A program made the position numbers and the translations under genes. This document shows, one piece after another, positions 27,349-35,790 of a DNA stretch of 64,000 bases. This stretch comes from an uncultured Alphaproteobacteria bacterium (lineage in GTDB: Bacteria; Pseudomonadota; Alphaproteobacteria; RF32; CAG-239). Positions within the stretch are counted from its first letter, which is position 1. The number at the start of each line of letters is the position of its first letter. The notes beneath the pieces are model-generated. The model made no database searches. It worked only from the letters and a program-made list of their open reading frames with translations, and was not told where the DNA came from. The stretch is from contig CAJTJB010000007.1 in the NCBI GenBank assembly GCA_910576955.1, forward strand, positions 53,838 to 117,837. The letters run 5' to 3'.

Positions 27349-27407
27349 ACAGATTCCCTGAAAGTTAAATTTAATTAACTAATAATTAACTTTCGGAAAT
27401 CTGTAAA
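27349..27407. repeat. Long inverted repeat before apaG
   Basis: The arms ACAGATTCCCTGAAAGTTAA (left) and TTAACTTTCGGAAATCTGT (right) match over ~18 bp with two or three mismatches, around an AT-rich loop. There is no T-run after it on the minus strand, so it is not a standard terminator for the upstream cupin gene. It starts three bases from the apaG ATG, where a hairpin would hide the ribosome site. Confidence 0.7.
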
Positions 27408-27439
27408 AATGAATCTGTATGTTTTCAACAGCCGGGTGT

Positions 27440-27808
27440 TTAGTTCACGCGCCCGTAATTGTCTTCAAAACGCACAATGTCGCTCTCATCAAGCGTTTCA
27501 CCGGTTTGGATTTCAATAAACACTAATTTTTTGTCGTTTGAACTGTTCTTAATCCGGTGTTTTGTCTTGACAGGAATATAAACGGAGTCGTCAGCTTTGC
27601 GGTATAATGTATCTTCGCCCAAAACAATCATTGCCTCGCCCTCTGCAATAATCCAATGCTCGGCACGGAAATTATGCATTTGTAAAGAGAGTATGGCGTT
27701 CGGATTAACCGTAATTTTCTTAACGCAATAATGTTCGCCGGAGTCCAAAACTTCCCATGTTCCCCACGGACGCGTATCGCTGTCGCCTTTTTTATAAGTA
27801 GTTGCCAT
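27440..27808 (-). CDS. Cupin protein, mannose-6-phosphate isomerase type II C-terminal-like
   Basis: A 122-residue single cupin. RPWGTWEVLDSGEHYCVKKI, then LQMHNFRAEHWIIAEGEA and YIPVKTKHRIKN, match the isomerase domain of bifunctional GDP-mannose pyrophosphorylase/phosphomannose isomerase (ManC/AlgA). The metal-site residues HxxxxEHW and the late His are present. The transferase half is absent, so it acts alone or is a stand-alone isomerase for sugar nucleotide supply. Divergent from ptsP (96 bp). Confidence 0.88.
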   Translation of the reverse strand: MATTYKKGDSDTRPWGTWEVLDSGEHYCVKKITVNPNAILSLQMHNFRAEHWIIAEGEAMIVLGEDTLYRKADDSVYIPVKTKHRIKNSSNDKKLVFIEIQTGETLDESDIVRFEDNYGRVN

Positions 27809-27904
27809 AATTTTTTATCCTTTTCTGCAAAAATAAACTGGAATAAAAGAATATTAAGTGGTATAAGAAAAATTACAAGCATAAAATTTATGTTGAGGGA
27901 AACG

Positions 27905-30109
27905 ATGGAATTTGAGCAAAAAAACTTCGCACTTGAGGTGATTAAACGGATTCATAACGAACTGGGCGCGGAGGATGGTGCTGAAAAGCTGAAACTTGTC
28001 ATAAAAATCATCGCCGAAGAAACCAAAGCCCTTGCGGCGGATATATTTGTAAAAGCCGACGATGTAACGTTGGAGCATATAGTCGGTTCCGATGCGGAAA
28101 CAAAACCCGCCGTGCGTGTCGGCGAGGGGGTTGTCGGCAAAGCCGGCGCGGATAATCACGCCACATTTGCCAAAAGCAAAGACGCCTTTAACATTGCAAC
28201 GCCGTTAAAGCGGTGGAATAAGCCTGTGGGCGTGTTGCTGATAGCTCATAAGAAAACGCATGGCTATGACGAGCAGGAGGCCGAGGCGCTTGAAACGGTT
28301 TGTATGTTTTTAAGCGAGTTTCTGGCAAGCGAAGAAATCTCTCAATATGTTAAAAGGTTTATCAAAAGCCGCGGTATCGTTTCTAAAGATAAGCTGAAAG
28401 GAACAGTCATTAACGCTGGCTACGGCTTGGGAAATGTGGTTGTTCATCGCCGCCGCAAAGCCGTTACGCAAATGTTTGCCAAAGATAAAGACAAAGAACT
28501 GCAAAATCTTGAAACCGCGCGGCAGAAAATGAATGCGGATTTAGATGCAAAATTAAATCAAGAGGGAATGAACAAAGGCGAGCACGTCGAAATCCTTGAT
28601 GCTTACAGAATGATAGCCAATGACAAAGGCTGGTACACCCGTATCACCAACCATATCAATTCCGGCTTAACGGCAGAGGCTGCGGTTGAACAGGCATATA
28701 CCGAGATGTGGAACAGACTTTCCGGCGCAACGGATGCATATCTGAAAGAACGCCTGCACGACCTGCGTGACATTGCCGACCGCCTGCGCCTTTATTTGAG
28801 CGGGGAGGACTGCAACGCCGGAATGGGCAGTGATTACACAGACATAATTATTGTCGCCTCATCTATGGGACCTGCGGATTTGATGGATTATGACTACAAA
28901 AAAATCCGTGGGCTGATAATTGAAGAATGCACGCCGACAATGCACGTTGCAATTGTTGCAAAGGCGCTTAATGTTCCGGTTATCTCCGGCATTGAAGGGT
29001 TGTTTAAAGAGATTAAAGACGGCGTTTTGATGGCGGTGGATGGCAAAGAAGGCTGCGTCAATATCAATCCGCCGAAATCACTGATAGAAAAAATTAAACA
29101 AAAAATTGAAGAAAAACAAAAAGAGCAGCAGCAAATCCAAAAGCTGAAAAATCTCAAAAGCAAGACCAAAGACGGAGAACGGGTCAATCTCTATATTAAT
29201 ATCGGGATGGATTTTGATTTTGACTATATCAAAAGCACAAACTGTGACGGCGTCGGGTTGTACCGTACGGAAATTCCGTTTATGTCCGCCGAAAAAATGC
29301 CGGATATCAATAAGCAGGTCGATTGCTACAAGCGTTTGTATAATGCGGCGGACGGCAAACGCGTCGTTTTCAGAAGCCTCGATGTTGGTTCGGATAAGCT
29401 TCTGCCTTATTGGAACAGTATTGAGGAAGAAAACCCCGCCATTGGCTGGCGTTCGATTCGCATCACGCTTGACCGCAGGGCGATTCTCCGCAAACAAATG
29501 CGCGCGTTTATCCGCGCAGCGTCAGGCAAAGAGTTAAACGTGATGTTTCCGATGGTGTCTAATCTGGATGAATTTCTTGAGGCAAAAGAAACCTTTATGT
29601 TTGCTTACGAACGGGAAAAGCGCGAAGGCTACGACTTGCCCTCAAAAGTAAACTTGGGAATGATGATAGAAGTGCCGTCCGTGGTGTTCCAACTGCGTGA
29701 AATCTTAAAATATTGCGATTTTATTTCAGTCGGCACCAATGATTTATATCAGTTTTTCTTTGCTTGCGACCGTGGTAATCCGCGTTTAAACGGCAGATAC
29801 GACGTGTTGTCTGCGCCGTTTTTGAATCTGATGAAAAAAATCATTAAAGAGGCCAATGCGGCAAATGTGCCGTGCTCCGTGTGCGGAGAGATGGCGAGTA
29901 ACCCGATTGACGCTATGGCGTTGATAGGTCTGGGTTTTCGCAATTTATCCGTATCAAGCGCGTCATATGGCAAGGTCAAAGCAATGATTCGCTCATTATC
30001 GGCGCAAGGGGTGGAAGATTATCTGGATAATATCCTCTCATCCTCCCGAAAAACGCTGCGTCCACAATTAAAATCCTACGCATGCGATCACGCTATTGAA
30101 ATCTATTAA
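27905..30109 (+). CDS. ptsP: Phosphoenolpyruvate-protein phosphotransferase PtsP (EI-Ntr)
   Basis: A 734-residue Enzyme I of the nitrogen PTS. An N-terminal GAF domain (residues ~1-150) precedes the EI domains. The phosphorylated His is in CTPTMHVAIVAKALNVPVI near residue 345 (family: TSHxAI; here TMH). The PEP-binding barrel has SLDVGSDK, GTNDLYQFFFACDRGN and CGEMASNP. ATG at 27905 follows GAGGG; the open frame upstream overlaps the divergent cupin and is not used. It leads ptsP-rodZ-prfA. NPr and PtsN partners are not in the window. Confidence 0.95.
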   Translation: MEFEQKNFALEVIKRIHNELGAEDGAEKLKLVIKIIAEETKALAADIFVKADDVTLEHIVGSDAETKPAVRVGEGVVGKAGADNHATFAKSKDAFNIATPLKRWNKPVGVLLIAHKKTHGYDEQEAEALETVCMFLSEFLASEEISQYVKRFIKSRGIVSKDKLKGTVINAGYGLGNVVVHRRRKAVTQMFAKDKDKELQNLETARQKMNADLDAKLNQEGMNKGEHVEILDAYRMIANDKGWYTRITNHINSGLTAEAAVEQAYTEMWNRLSGATDAYLKERLHDLRDIADRLRLYLSGEDCNAGMGSDYTDIIIVASSMGPADLMDYDYKKIRGLIIEECTPTMHVAIVAKALNVPVISGIEGLFKEIKDGVLMAVDGKEGCVNINPPKSLIEKIKQKIEEKQKEQQQIQKLKNLKSKTKDGERVNLYINIGMDFDFDYIKSTNCDGVGLYRTEIPFMSAEKMPDINKQVDCYKRLYNAADGKRVVFRSLDVGSDKLLPYWNSIEEENPAIGWRSIRITLDRRAILRKQMRAFIRAASGKELNVMFPMVSNLDEFLEAKETFMFAYEREKREGYDLPSKVNLGMMIEVPSVVFQLREILKYCDFISVGTNDLYQFFFACDRGNPRLNGRYDVLSAPFLNLMKKIIKEANAANVPCSVCGEMASNPIDAMALIGLGFRNLSVSSASYGKVKAMIRSLSAQGVEDYLDNILSSSRKTLRPQLKSYACDHAIEIY

Positions 30110-30160
30110 AAAGTATGTTTTAATACGCAAAAGCTAACTTTTAGAACGGAAGTCAAAACG

Positions 30161-31012
30161 ATGGAAAATACACAAGATTTAGATATAGATGTTGAAGATA
30201 TCGGCACAATTTTAAAAAGCAGCCGGTTGAAACAAAAGAAAAGTATGGAAGAGATTTCAAGCGAATTGTGCATCCGCAAAATATATTTGACTGCGTTGGA
30301 AGAGGGGGATTATGAAACCCTGCCTCCGGTTCCGTATGGTGTTGGCTATGTTCGCACATATGCCCGTTATCTGGGGTTGAGCCCCGAGCGCGCCGTAAAG
30401 CTGTATAAAGCGGCTTTTGAGCAGACAAATGAACCGGAAGAAGAAAAAAACGAAACGCCGGAAGTAAACAAAAGCGGCAGCCGTCATATAATAGTCGGTA
30501 TTTTCGCGCTTGCTGTTGTCTATGGTGGCTGGTATGCATTAACCGCAACATCCAAACCGGTTGAAAATACGCCCAAAGAGGAAACGCTGCTTGAAGAAAC
30601 GGCTGTGCCGGAAGCACTGGAAGAACCTGCTGTTGTTGAACCGGTGCAAGCGGTTGATATGATTCCGACAACCGAAACTTCAGCTATGATAGAGCCCATA
30701 GTTCAGGAAACCGAAACAATCACAGAGCAAACGCCCGTAACCGAGACGGTGGAAGAACCCGCTCCGGTAATCCCCGAAGATAAAGTGATTATCGAGTTCG
30801 TCGGCGAGAGTTGGGTGGAGCTGAAAGATAAGAAAAAGATATATTTCCAAGGTGTCTTCCACGAGGGCGATAAAAAACAAATAGATTATACGGATAATTT
30901 GTTTATCTCTGTCGGTCGTCCGCAAAACGTTAAAGTTTATGTCAAAGGGGCAGAAAAAGACGTGGTTGCCAAACGCCGGAAAATGAACATTCCTCTCGAT
31001 TCGCTCAATTAG
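30161..31012 (+). CDS. rodZ: RodZ-like cytoskeletal membrane protein
   Basis: A 283-residue protein with an N-terminal helix-turn-helix (KSMEEISSELCIRKIYLTAL around residues 27-46 and GVGYVRTYARYLGL), one membrane segment (HIIVGIFALAVVYGGWYAL near 107-125), a Glu/Thr/Pro-rich periplasmic linker, and a C-terminal DUF4115 domain (SWVELKDKKKIYFQGVFHEG). This is the RodZ architecture, which links MreB to the cell wall machinery. It lies 51 nt after ptsP and before prfA. Confidence 0.88.
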   Translation: MENTQDLDIDVEDIGTILKSSRLKQKKSMEEISSELCIRKIYLTALEEGDYETLPPVPYGVGYVRTYARYLGLSPERAVKLYKAAFEQTNEPEEEKNETPEVNKSGSRHIIVGIFALAVVYGGWYALTATSKPVENTPKEETLLEETAVPEALEEPAVVEPVQAVDMIPTTETSAMIEPIVQETETITEQTPVTETVEEPAPVIPEDKVIIEFVGESWVELKDKKKIYFQGVFHEGDKKQIDYTDNLFISVGRPQNVKVYVKGAEKDVVAKRRKMNIPLDSLN

Positions 31013-31088
31013 GCGAACTTTTAGTGTTGCATTTTCAAATAAAGCTGATAGATAAACAACAGGAATGAAACAATAAGGAAAAACAATA

Positions 31089-32162
31089 ATGAATTTTCAA
31101 GAGAAATTGGCCGGTGTTGTCAGCCGTTTTGAAGAGGTACAGGCACTGTTGTCCTCGCCGAACATTTCAGCAGACGAGCTTGTTAAACTCAATAAAGAAA
31201 TCTCGGTTTTAGAGCCGGTTGTTGAGGCAATCCATAATTACGAGCGTCAGGAGCAAAGCTTTAAAGACGCCGGAGAAATGATGCAAGACCCGTCATTAGA
31301 TAAAGAAATGAAAGAGCTGGCCGAAGCTGAATATTATGAGCTGAAAGAGCAATTGCCGGCGCTTGAAAAAGAAATTAAAGTCTTGCTGCTTCCCAAAGAG
31401 GAAGACGACGAGAAAAACGCAATTTTGGAAGTCCGCGCCGGAACAGGCGGGGACGAGGCGGCTTTGTTTGCAGCCGTGTTGTTTGAGATGTATCAAAGAT
31501 ATTCCCAAAAACAAGGCTGGAAATTTGAGATGTTGGACGCTAACGAAAACGGTATCGGCGGCTACAAAGAGGCATCGGCAAAAATTACTGGCAAAGATGT
31601 GTTTGCAAAATTAAAGTTCGAATCCGGTGCGCACCGTGTGCAGCGTGTGCCGGTTACCGAGTCGCAGGGGCGCGTACACACCTCGGCAGCCACCGTGGCG
31701 GTTTTGCCCGAAATTGAAGAAGTTGATATGTATATTAACCCGGCTGATTTGAAAATTGATGTTTACCGTGCATCGGGTGCCGGCGGACAACACGTTAACC
31801 GTACCGAGTCGGCTGTGCGTATTACGCATATCCCGACTGGTATAATCGTTCAGTGTCAGGATGACCGTTCACAGTTCAAAAACAAAGAAAAAGCAATGAA
31901 CCACTTGCGCGCAAAACTATATGACACGCAAAAAGCCAACATTGACGCAACATATTCGGAAAAACGTAAGCTCCAAGTCGGCAGTGGTGACCGCAGCGAG
32001 CGGATTCGCACCTACAATTATCCGCAAGGACGTGTTACTGACCACCGGATTAACCTGACATTATATAAACTTGAAGATGTCGTATCCGGCGAGGCTTTAG
32101 ATGAAATTATCGACGCGCTGATAACCGAAGACCAAGCCCAGCGTCTGGCAGAAATTGATTAA
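31089..32162 (+). CDS. prfA: Peptide chain release factor 1
   Basis: A 357-residue class I release factor for UAA/UAG. The GGQ motif is in RASGAGGQHVNRTESAVR near residue 232, and the start has the usual helical domain. A Pro-any-Thr type anticodon loop is expected near 185-190 (VPVTESQGR contains PVT, close to the RF1 PxT signature). AAGGA ribosome site. The methyltransferase gene prmC, normally next, is missing; a terminator follows. Confidence 0.95.
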   Translation: MNFQEKLAGVVSRFEEVQALLSSPNISADELVKLNKEISVLEPVVEAIHNYERQEQSFKDAGEMMQDPSLDKEMKELAEAEYYELKEQLPALEKEIKVLLLPKEEDDEKNAILEVRAGTGGDEAALFAAVLFEMYQRYSQKQGWKFEMLDANENGIGGYKEASAKITGKDVFAKLKFESGAHRVQRVPVTESQGRVHTSAATVAVLPEIEEVDMYINPADLKIDVYRASGAGGQHVNRTESAVRITHIPTGIIVQCQDDRSQFKNKEKAMNHLRAKLYDTQKANIDATYSEKRKLQVGSGDRSERIRTYNYPQGRVTDHRINLTLYKLEDVVSGEALDEIIDALITEDQAQRLAEID

Positions 32163-32168
32163 AACAAA

Positions 32169-32197
32169 AACCTCATACCCAAAGGTATAAGGTTTTT
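32169..32197 (+). terminator. Rho-independent terminator after prfA
   Basis: Arms AACCTCATACC and GGTATAAGGTT with loop CAAA, followed by TTTTTT. It may also serve the convergent gene ending at 32205, as the left side is A-rich. Confidence 0.85.
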
Positions 32198-32204
32198 TGT
32201 AAAA

Positions 32205-32594
32205 TCAGAGTAAATGCCTTTTTTCCATTTCTTTACGGTAATAAGCGAGCTCTTTCTTTTTCCAATAGGTAGGTGTTTGCCCATATTTCGCCAAAAGGCG
32301 ATAATAACAATCCGTAAGCTCGGTATCCGACACTTTGTCAAGCAATTTTCTTCTTTTTCTTGCTGCGAGGAGATGCGACAGTTCCTGACCCTTTTCGTAT
32401 GTCGCCTCTTTGTCATATTCTTCAACCAAACGGTGGAAGCGGTTAACAAGTTCCTCATCAGACATATTTCTGGTCAGAGCATCCCATTCTTCTAATTTGA
32501 CCATCATATATTTGCTCAATGCGTACAAAACTAAAAGGCCGAGAAGAATGAGAGTGTAAATAATTTCTCCTTTTGAAATAAATAATGTAATCAT
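32205..32594 (-). CDS. Small membrane-anchored protein, unknown
   Basis: A 129-residue protein with an N-terminal membrane segment (IIYTLILLGLLVLYALSKYM) and a basic, helical cytoplasmic part containing two similar units: SDEELVNRFHRLVEEYDKEA and SDTELTDCYYRLLAKYGQTP, each followed by a YxKxxEL segment. So it holds an internal duplication of about 55 residues. No known family. The ATG at 32592-32594 lacks a clear ribosome site; the frame extends to 32672. Confidence 0.65.
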   Translation of the reverse strand: MITLFISKGEIIYTLILLGLLVLYALSKYMMVKLEEWDALTRNMSDEELVNRFHRLVEEYDKEATYEKGQELSHLLAARKRRKLLDKVSDTELTDCYYRLLAKYGQTPTYWKKKELAYYRKEMEKRHLL

Positions 32595-32751
32595 AATGTA
32601 TAAATAATTAAAAGTTATGCTGCTAAAATAAATAAAAACGTTTTTAAAAGCAAGGATTTTTATTTGTAACAAAATGTAACATCTTTTTAAAAGATTTTTG
32701 TGAAAAAAAGTGTTATATATCCCTCAAAATGACAATTTAAAGGGGTTTAGT

Positions 32752-33780
32752 ATGTCAAATTTAATAAAAGTAGCAGTAATCGGCGCCGGTATGATGGGCA
32801 AAAACCATCTGCGGACTTATAAATCTTTGCAAGGCGTTGAGCTTGTCGGCGTATACGACGTGTTCGCCGAAAGCGCAGAAAAAGCTGCTGAAATGTTTAA
32901 TATTAAAGCTTTCAAGTCTTTGGAAGAAGTCGCACGCAATGTAGACGCTGTCAGCGTTGTAACTACCTCGGTCGCACACTGTGAAGTCGGCGAGTTTTTC
33001 TTAAACCGCGGTATACATTGTATGATTGAAAAGCCGTTGGCGACCACCGAGGAAGAATGCCAGCGCCTTATCAGCGCTGCTAAAAACCATAATGTGACTT
33101 TATTGGTCGGGCATATCGAGCGTTTTAATCCGGCAGTGGAGCAAATGGGCAAAATCTTGTCTGATACCACAAAACTCCGCTCTTTGACCGCACAGCGTAT
33201 GTCTGCCGCAAGCGGACGTATTACCGACGTTGACGTGGCAATGGATTTGATGATTCACGATGTGGAGGTTATTCAGTCTTTGGTGAAATCTCCGGTTGTT
33301 AAGGTTCAGGCAAGCGCAGTCAAAACCGCCGGTGGCAATGAAAGCGGCAAAAACTATATCACCGCTTTGCTGGAGTTTGAAAACGGCGCAACAGCAAACA
33401 TCACCGCGAGCCGTATTACACAGGCGCGCGTCCGTACTTTGGCTGTGACGACAGATACGAACTATATTGATATGGACTTCATTAACCAGAGCATAAACGT
33501 TCACTCGCAAGGTCGTATGCCGTATGTTAATCAGGAAGAAATTCCGGAATGGATGAACTATGGCTTAAAAGGCAGTGTCGAGCAGTTGTTTATTCCGACA
33601 AACCAACCGTTACAGGCCGAGCTGTCACACTTTATCAGCTGTGTCAAAGGCGAGGCAACGCCGCGCATTACCGGTGAAAATGCCTTAAATGCACTGCGCG
33701 TGATTTGGCGTATTCAAGATGCTCTTGGTTTTGAACGCACAATTTCCAAACCGGCAACGCTGAATTTGGCAGCAGCATAA
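32752..33780 (+). CDS. Gfo/Idh/MocA family oxidoreductase
   Basis: A 342-residue NAD(P)-dependent dehydrogenase of sugar derivatives. The Rossmann motif GAGMMGKNH is at residues 10-18, the EKPLA motif near 96, and GHIERFNPA near 124. GHIERFNP is typical of the branch that includes GnnA, the UDP-GlcNAc 3-dehydrogenase used for 2,3-diamino sugars in lipid A, but no partner aminotransferase is adjacent, so the substrate is open. AAAGGGG ribosome site. truA starts 9 nt downstream. Confidence 0.85.
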   Translation: MSNLIKVAVIGAGMMGKNHLRTYKSLQGVELVGVYDVFAESAEKAAEMFNIKAFKSLEEVARNVDAVSVVTTSVAHCEVGEFFLNRGIHCMIEKPLATTEEECQRLISAAKNHNVTLLVGHIERFNPAVEQMGKILSDTTKLRSLTAQRMSAASGRITDVDVAMDLMIHDVEVIQSLVKSPVVKVQASAVKTAGGNESGKNYITALLEFENGATANITASRITQARVRTLAVTTDTNYIDMDFINQSINVHSQGRMPYVNQEEIPEWMNYGLKGSVEQLFIPTNQPLQAELSHFISCVKGEATPRITGENALNALRVIWRIQDALGFERTISKPATLNLAAA

Positions 33781-33789
33781 TCAGATATT

Positions 33790-34530
33790 ATGCGCTACAA
33801 AATCACCATAGAATATGATGGCACTAACCTCTTCGGATGGCAAAAGCAAAACGAAGGGGTTAGTGTTCAATATTATCTGGAAGAGGCGTTAAAAGGCTTT
33901 TCTCACCAAACCATAGATGTTTTCGGAGCGGGGCGCACGGATGCCGGCGTTCACGCATTAGGGCAGGTGGCGCATTTTGATTTGGAAACATCAATGGATT
34001 TATTTCATATCCGCGAGGCGTTTAACGCCCGTTTGCGGATTCTTGAGGCTCCGGTTTCCGTAATTGAAGTTGAAGAAGTATCATCCGAGTTTCACGCCCG
34101 ATTCTCCGCCATCGGCAGGGGATATATTTATCGTCTTTTAAATCGCCGTGCGCCGACTGTTTTGCTGCGGGATAGAGTGTGGACAGTAGGTTATCCTTTA
34201 GATGTTGATAAAATGCGAGAGGGGGCAAAATATCTGCTCGGACATCACGATTTTACCTCGTTCAGAGGGGCAGGCTGCCAAGCTTTATCGCCCGTAAAAA
34301 CCTTGGATAAGCTTGAAATTGTAACCAATGGCGATGAGATAGATTTTATTGTTGAGGCTCGCTCGTTTTTATATCACCAGGTCCGTAATATGGTCGGAAC
34401 TTTAAAATCCGTCGGTGACGGAAAATTCGCGCCCGAAGATGTTAAAACGATTCTGGAAGCCAAAAACCGAGCCATAGCCGGCGCAACCGCCCCCGCCTGC
34501 GGGCTATACTTAAACAAAGTAATGTACTAA
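33790..34530 (+). CDS. truA: tRNA pseudouridine synthase A
   Basis: A 246-residue TruA that makes pseudouridine at positions 38-40 of tRNA anticodon stems. The catalytic Asp is in GAGRTDAGVHALGQVAHF (Asp near residue 52). FLYHQVRNMVGTL is also conserved. Nine bases after the oxidoreductase and without a strong ribosome site, so probably coupled to it. Its end overlaps convergent yraN by four bases. Confidence 0.95.
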   Translation: MRYKITIEYDGTNLFGWQKQNEGVSVQYYLEEALKGFSHQTIDVFGAGRTDAGVHALGQVAHFDLETSMDLFHIREAFNARLRILEAPVSVIEVEEVSSEFHARFSAIGRGYIYRLLNRRAPTVLLRDRVWTVGYPLDVDKMREGAKYLLGHHDFTSFRGAGCQALSPVKTLDKLEIVTNGDEIDFIVEARSFLYHQVRNMVGTLKSVGDGKFAPEDVKTILEAKNRAIAGATAPACGLYLNKVMY

Positions 34531-34925
34531 TTGTCGGATAATGCGTTTTTAATCCGCTCAATATGCCACGGCAGCCGCACGAAGAAAACATCAAATTGAA
34601 CGGTATGCTGTTTATATTGCGGATTCTGCCGCATAAAATAAAGCCCTCCGCGCATTATCCTCTGTTGCTGCTTATAGCTTAATGCTTTCAAAAAATCCTC
34701 GTTATGCTGCCGTTTTTTTACCTCGCAGAAAACAATCTGTTTGTGTTTAACCGCCACAAAATCAAGCTCTCCGAACGGCGTTTTCTTTCCGCTGCCGCAA
34801 ATATAATTTTTTGCAACAATTCTGTATCCTGCAAACCGCATATACATTCGGCATAAAAATTCGGCAAAGTTGCCTGCCTGCTTATTGTTTATTTTTAAGT
34901 TCCAACGCTTTTTCATAGACATCAT
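34527..34925 (-). CDS. yraN: UPF0102 (YraN) family endonuclease-like protein
   Basis: A ~132-residue YraN protein with a restriction-endonuclease-like fold. GKKTPFGELDFVAVKHKQIV followed by FCEVKKR gives the expected E-x-D...E-x-K type site. Start codons at 34925, 34922 and 34916 are all possible. It overlaps the end of rsmI by 44 nt, more than usual; the pair rsmI-yraN is conserved in proteobacteria. Role in DNA repair is suggested for the family, not proven. Confidence 0.88.
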   Translation of the reverse strand: MMSMKKRWNLKINNKQAGNFAEFLCRMYMRFAGYRIVAKNYICGSGKKTPFGELDFVAVKHKQIVFCEVKKRQHNEDFLKALSYKQQQRIMRGGLYFMRQNPQYKQHTVQFDVFFVRLPWHIERIKNALSDN

Positions 34926-35718
34926 TTCTTTTAAGCTTATAGGTATCGCAGATTTTTCGAACAGCCTCTTTCACCGTGGAGTGTTTCAACTCTTCCCGTA
35001 ACAGCTCTTCAATATCCGGAGTCGCCTGTTCGCCATCTGCCGGCGGAGCTATCACCAGCACAATCTCGCCTTTTACCGGATTTTGCAAAAGCCGCTCCCG
35101 AACCTCGGCGATAGAGCCGGAAATACATTCTTCATACATCTTGCTGATTTCGCGCACAACGGCGATTTCCCGCCGCGGCATAACCTGCTCTAAAGCGGCT
35201 AAAGTTTTCTCAAGCCTTAAAGCGGTTTCATATAGCACTAATGTTGTATTGATATTTTTCAGTTCCGAAAATAAATCACATCTGGCTTTGTCTTTGTTTG
35301 GCACAAAACCTGCAAACATAAACCGATTCGTCGGCAGTCCGGAAAGCTGCAACGCGCAAATAACGGCGCAAGCTCCCGGAAGTGTCGTCACCTTAATGCC
35401 TTGCTTTCTGCACTCGCGCACCAGTTTAAACCCTGGGTCGGAAATAAGCGGCGAACCGGCGTCGCTGATAAGCGCCACCATCTTGCCGTCATTGATAAAG
35501 TCAATAATTTCCTGAAACCGTTCTTGTTCCGAATGGTCTTCGTAGGTAATAAAAGTCTTGTAGAGGGGGATGCCCAAAAGCGAAAAAAGCTTTTTGGCAA
35601 CGCGCGTATCTTCGGCGGCAATCACATCTGCGTTGGTCAAAATCTCTTTCGCCCGCGGCGATAAATCGCCCAGATTACCGATTGGTGTTGCCACAATATA
35701 TAAACCTGCATCAGACAT
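34882..35718 (-). CDS. rsmI: 16S rRNA (cytidine(1402)-2'-O)-methyltransferase RsmI
   Basis: A 278-residue SAM-dependent methyltransferase of the tetrapyrrole-methylase fold. ATPIGNLGDLSPRAKEIL at residues ~9-26 and ISDAGSPLISDPGFKLV near 80-96 are diagnostic. I start at MSDAGLYIV (35716-35718); the frame runs open to 35766, but this adds a non-conserved hydrophobic stretch. Divergent from the LpoA-like gene and followed by overlapping yraN, as in many proteobacteria. Confidence 0.95.
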   Translation of the reverse strand: MSDAGLYIVATPIGNLGDLSPRAKEILTNADVIAAEDTRVAKKLFSLLGIPLYKTFITYEDHSEQERFQEIIDFINDGKMVALISDAGSPLISDPGFKLVRECRKQGIKVTTLPGACAVICALQLSGLPTNRFMFAGFVPNKDKARCDLFSELKNINTTLVLYETALRLEKTLAALEQVMPRREIAVVREISKMYEECISGSIAEVRERLLQNPVKGEIVLVIAPPADGEQATPDIEELLREELKHSTVKEAVRKICDTYKLKRNDVYEKALELKNKQ

Positions 35719-35790
35719 CTTATTACTCTTTACAAAAAAAGTTTTTTGTTTTAAATAGAACAACATAATTGTTTAATATTTTAGGAATAA

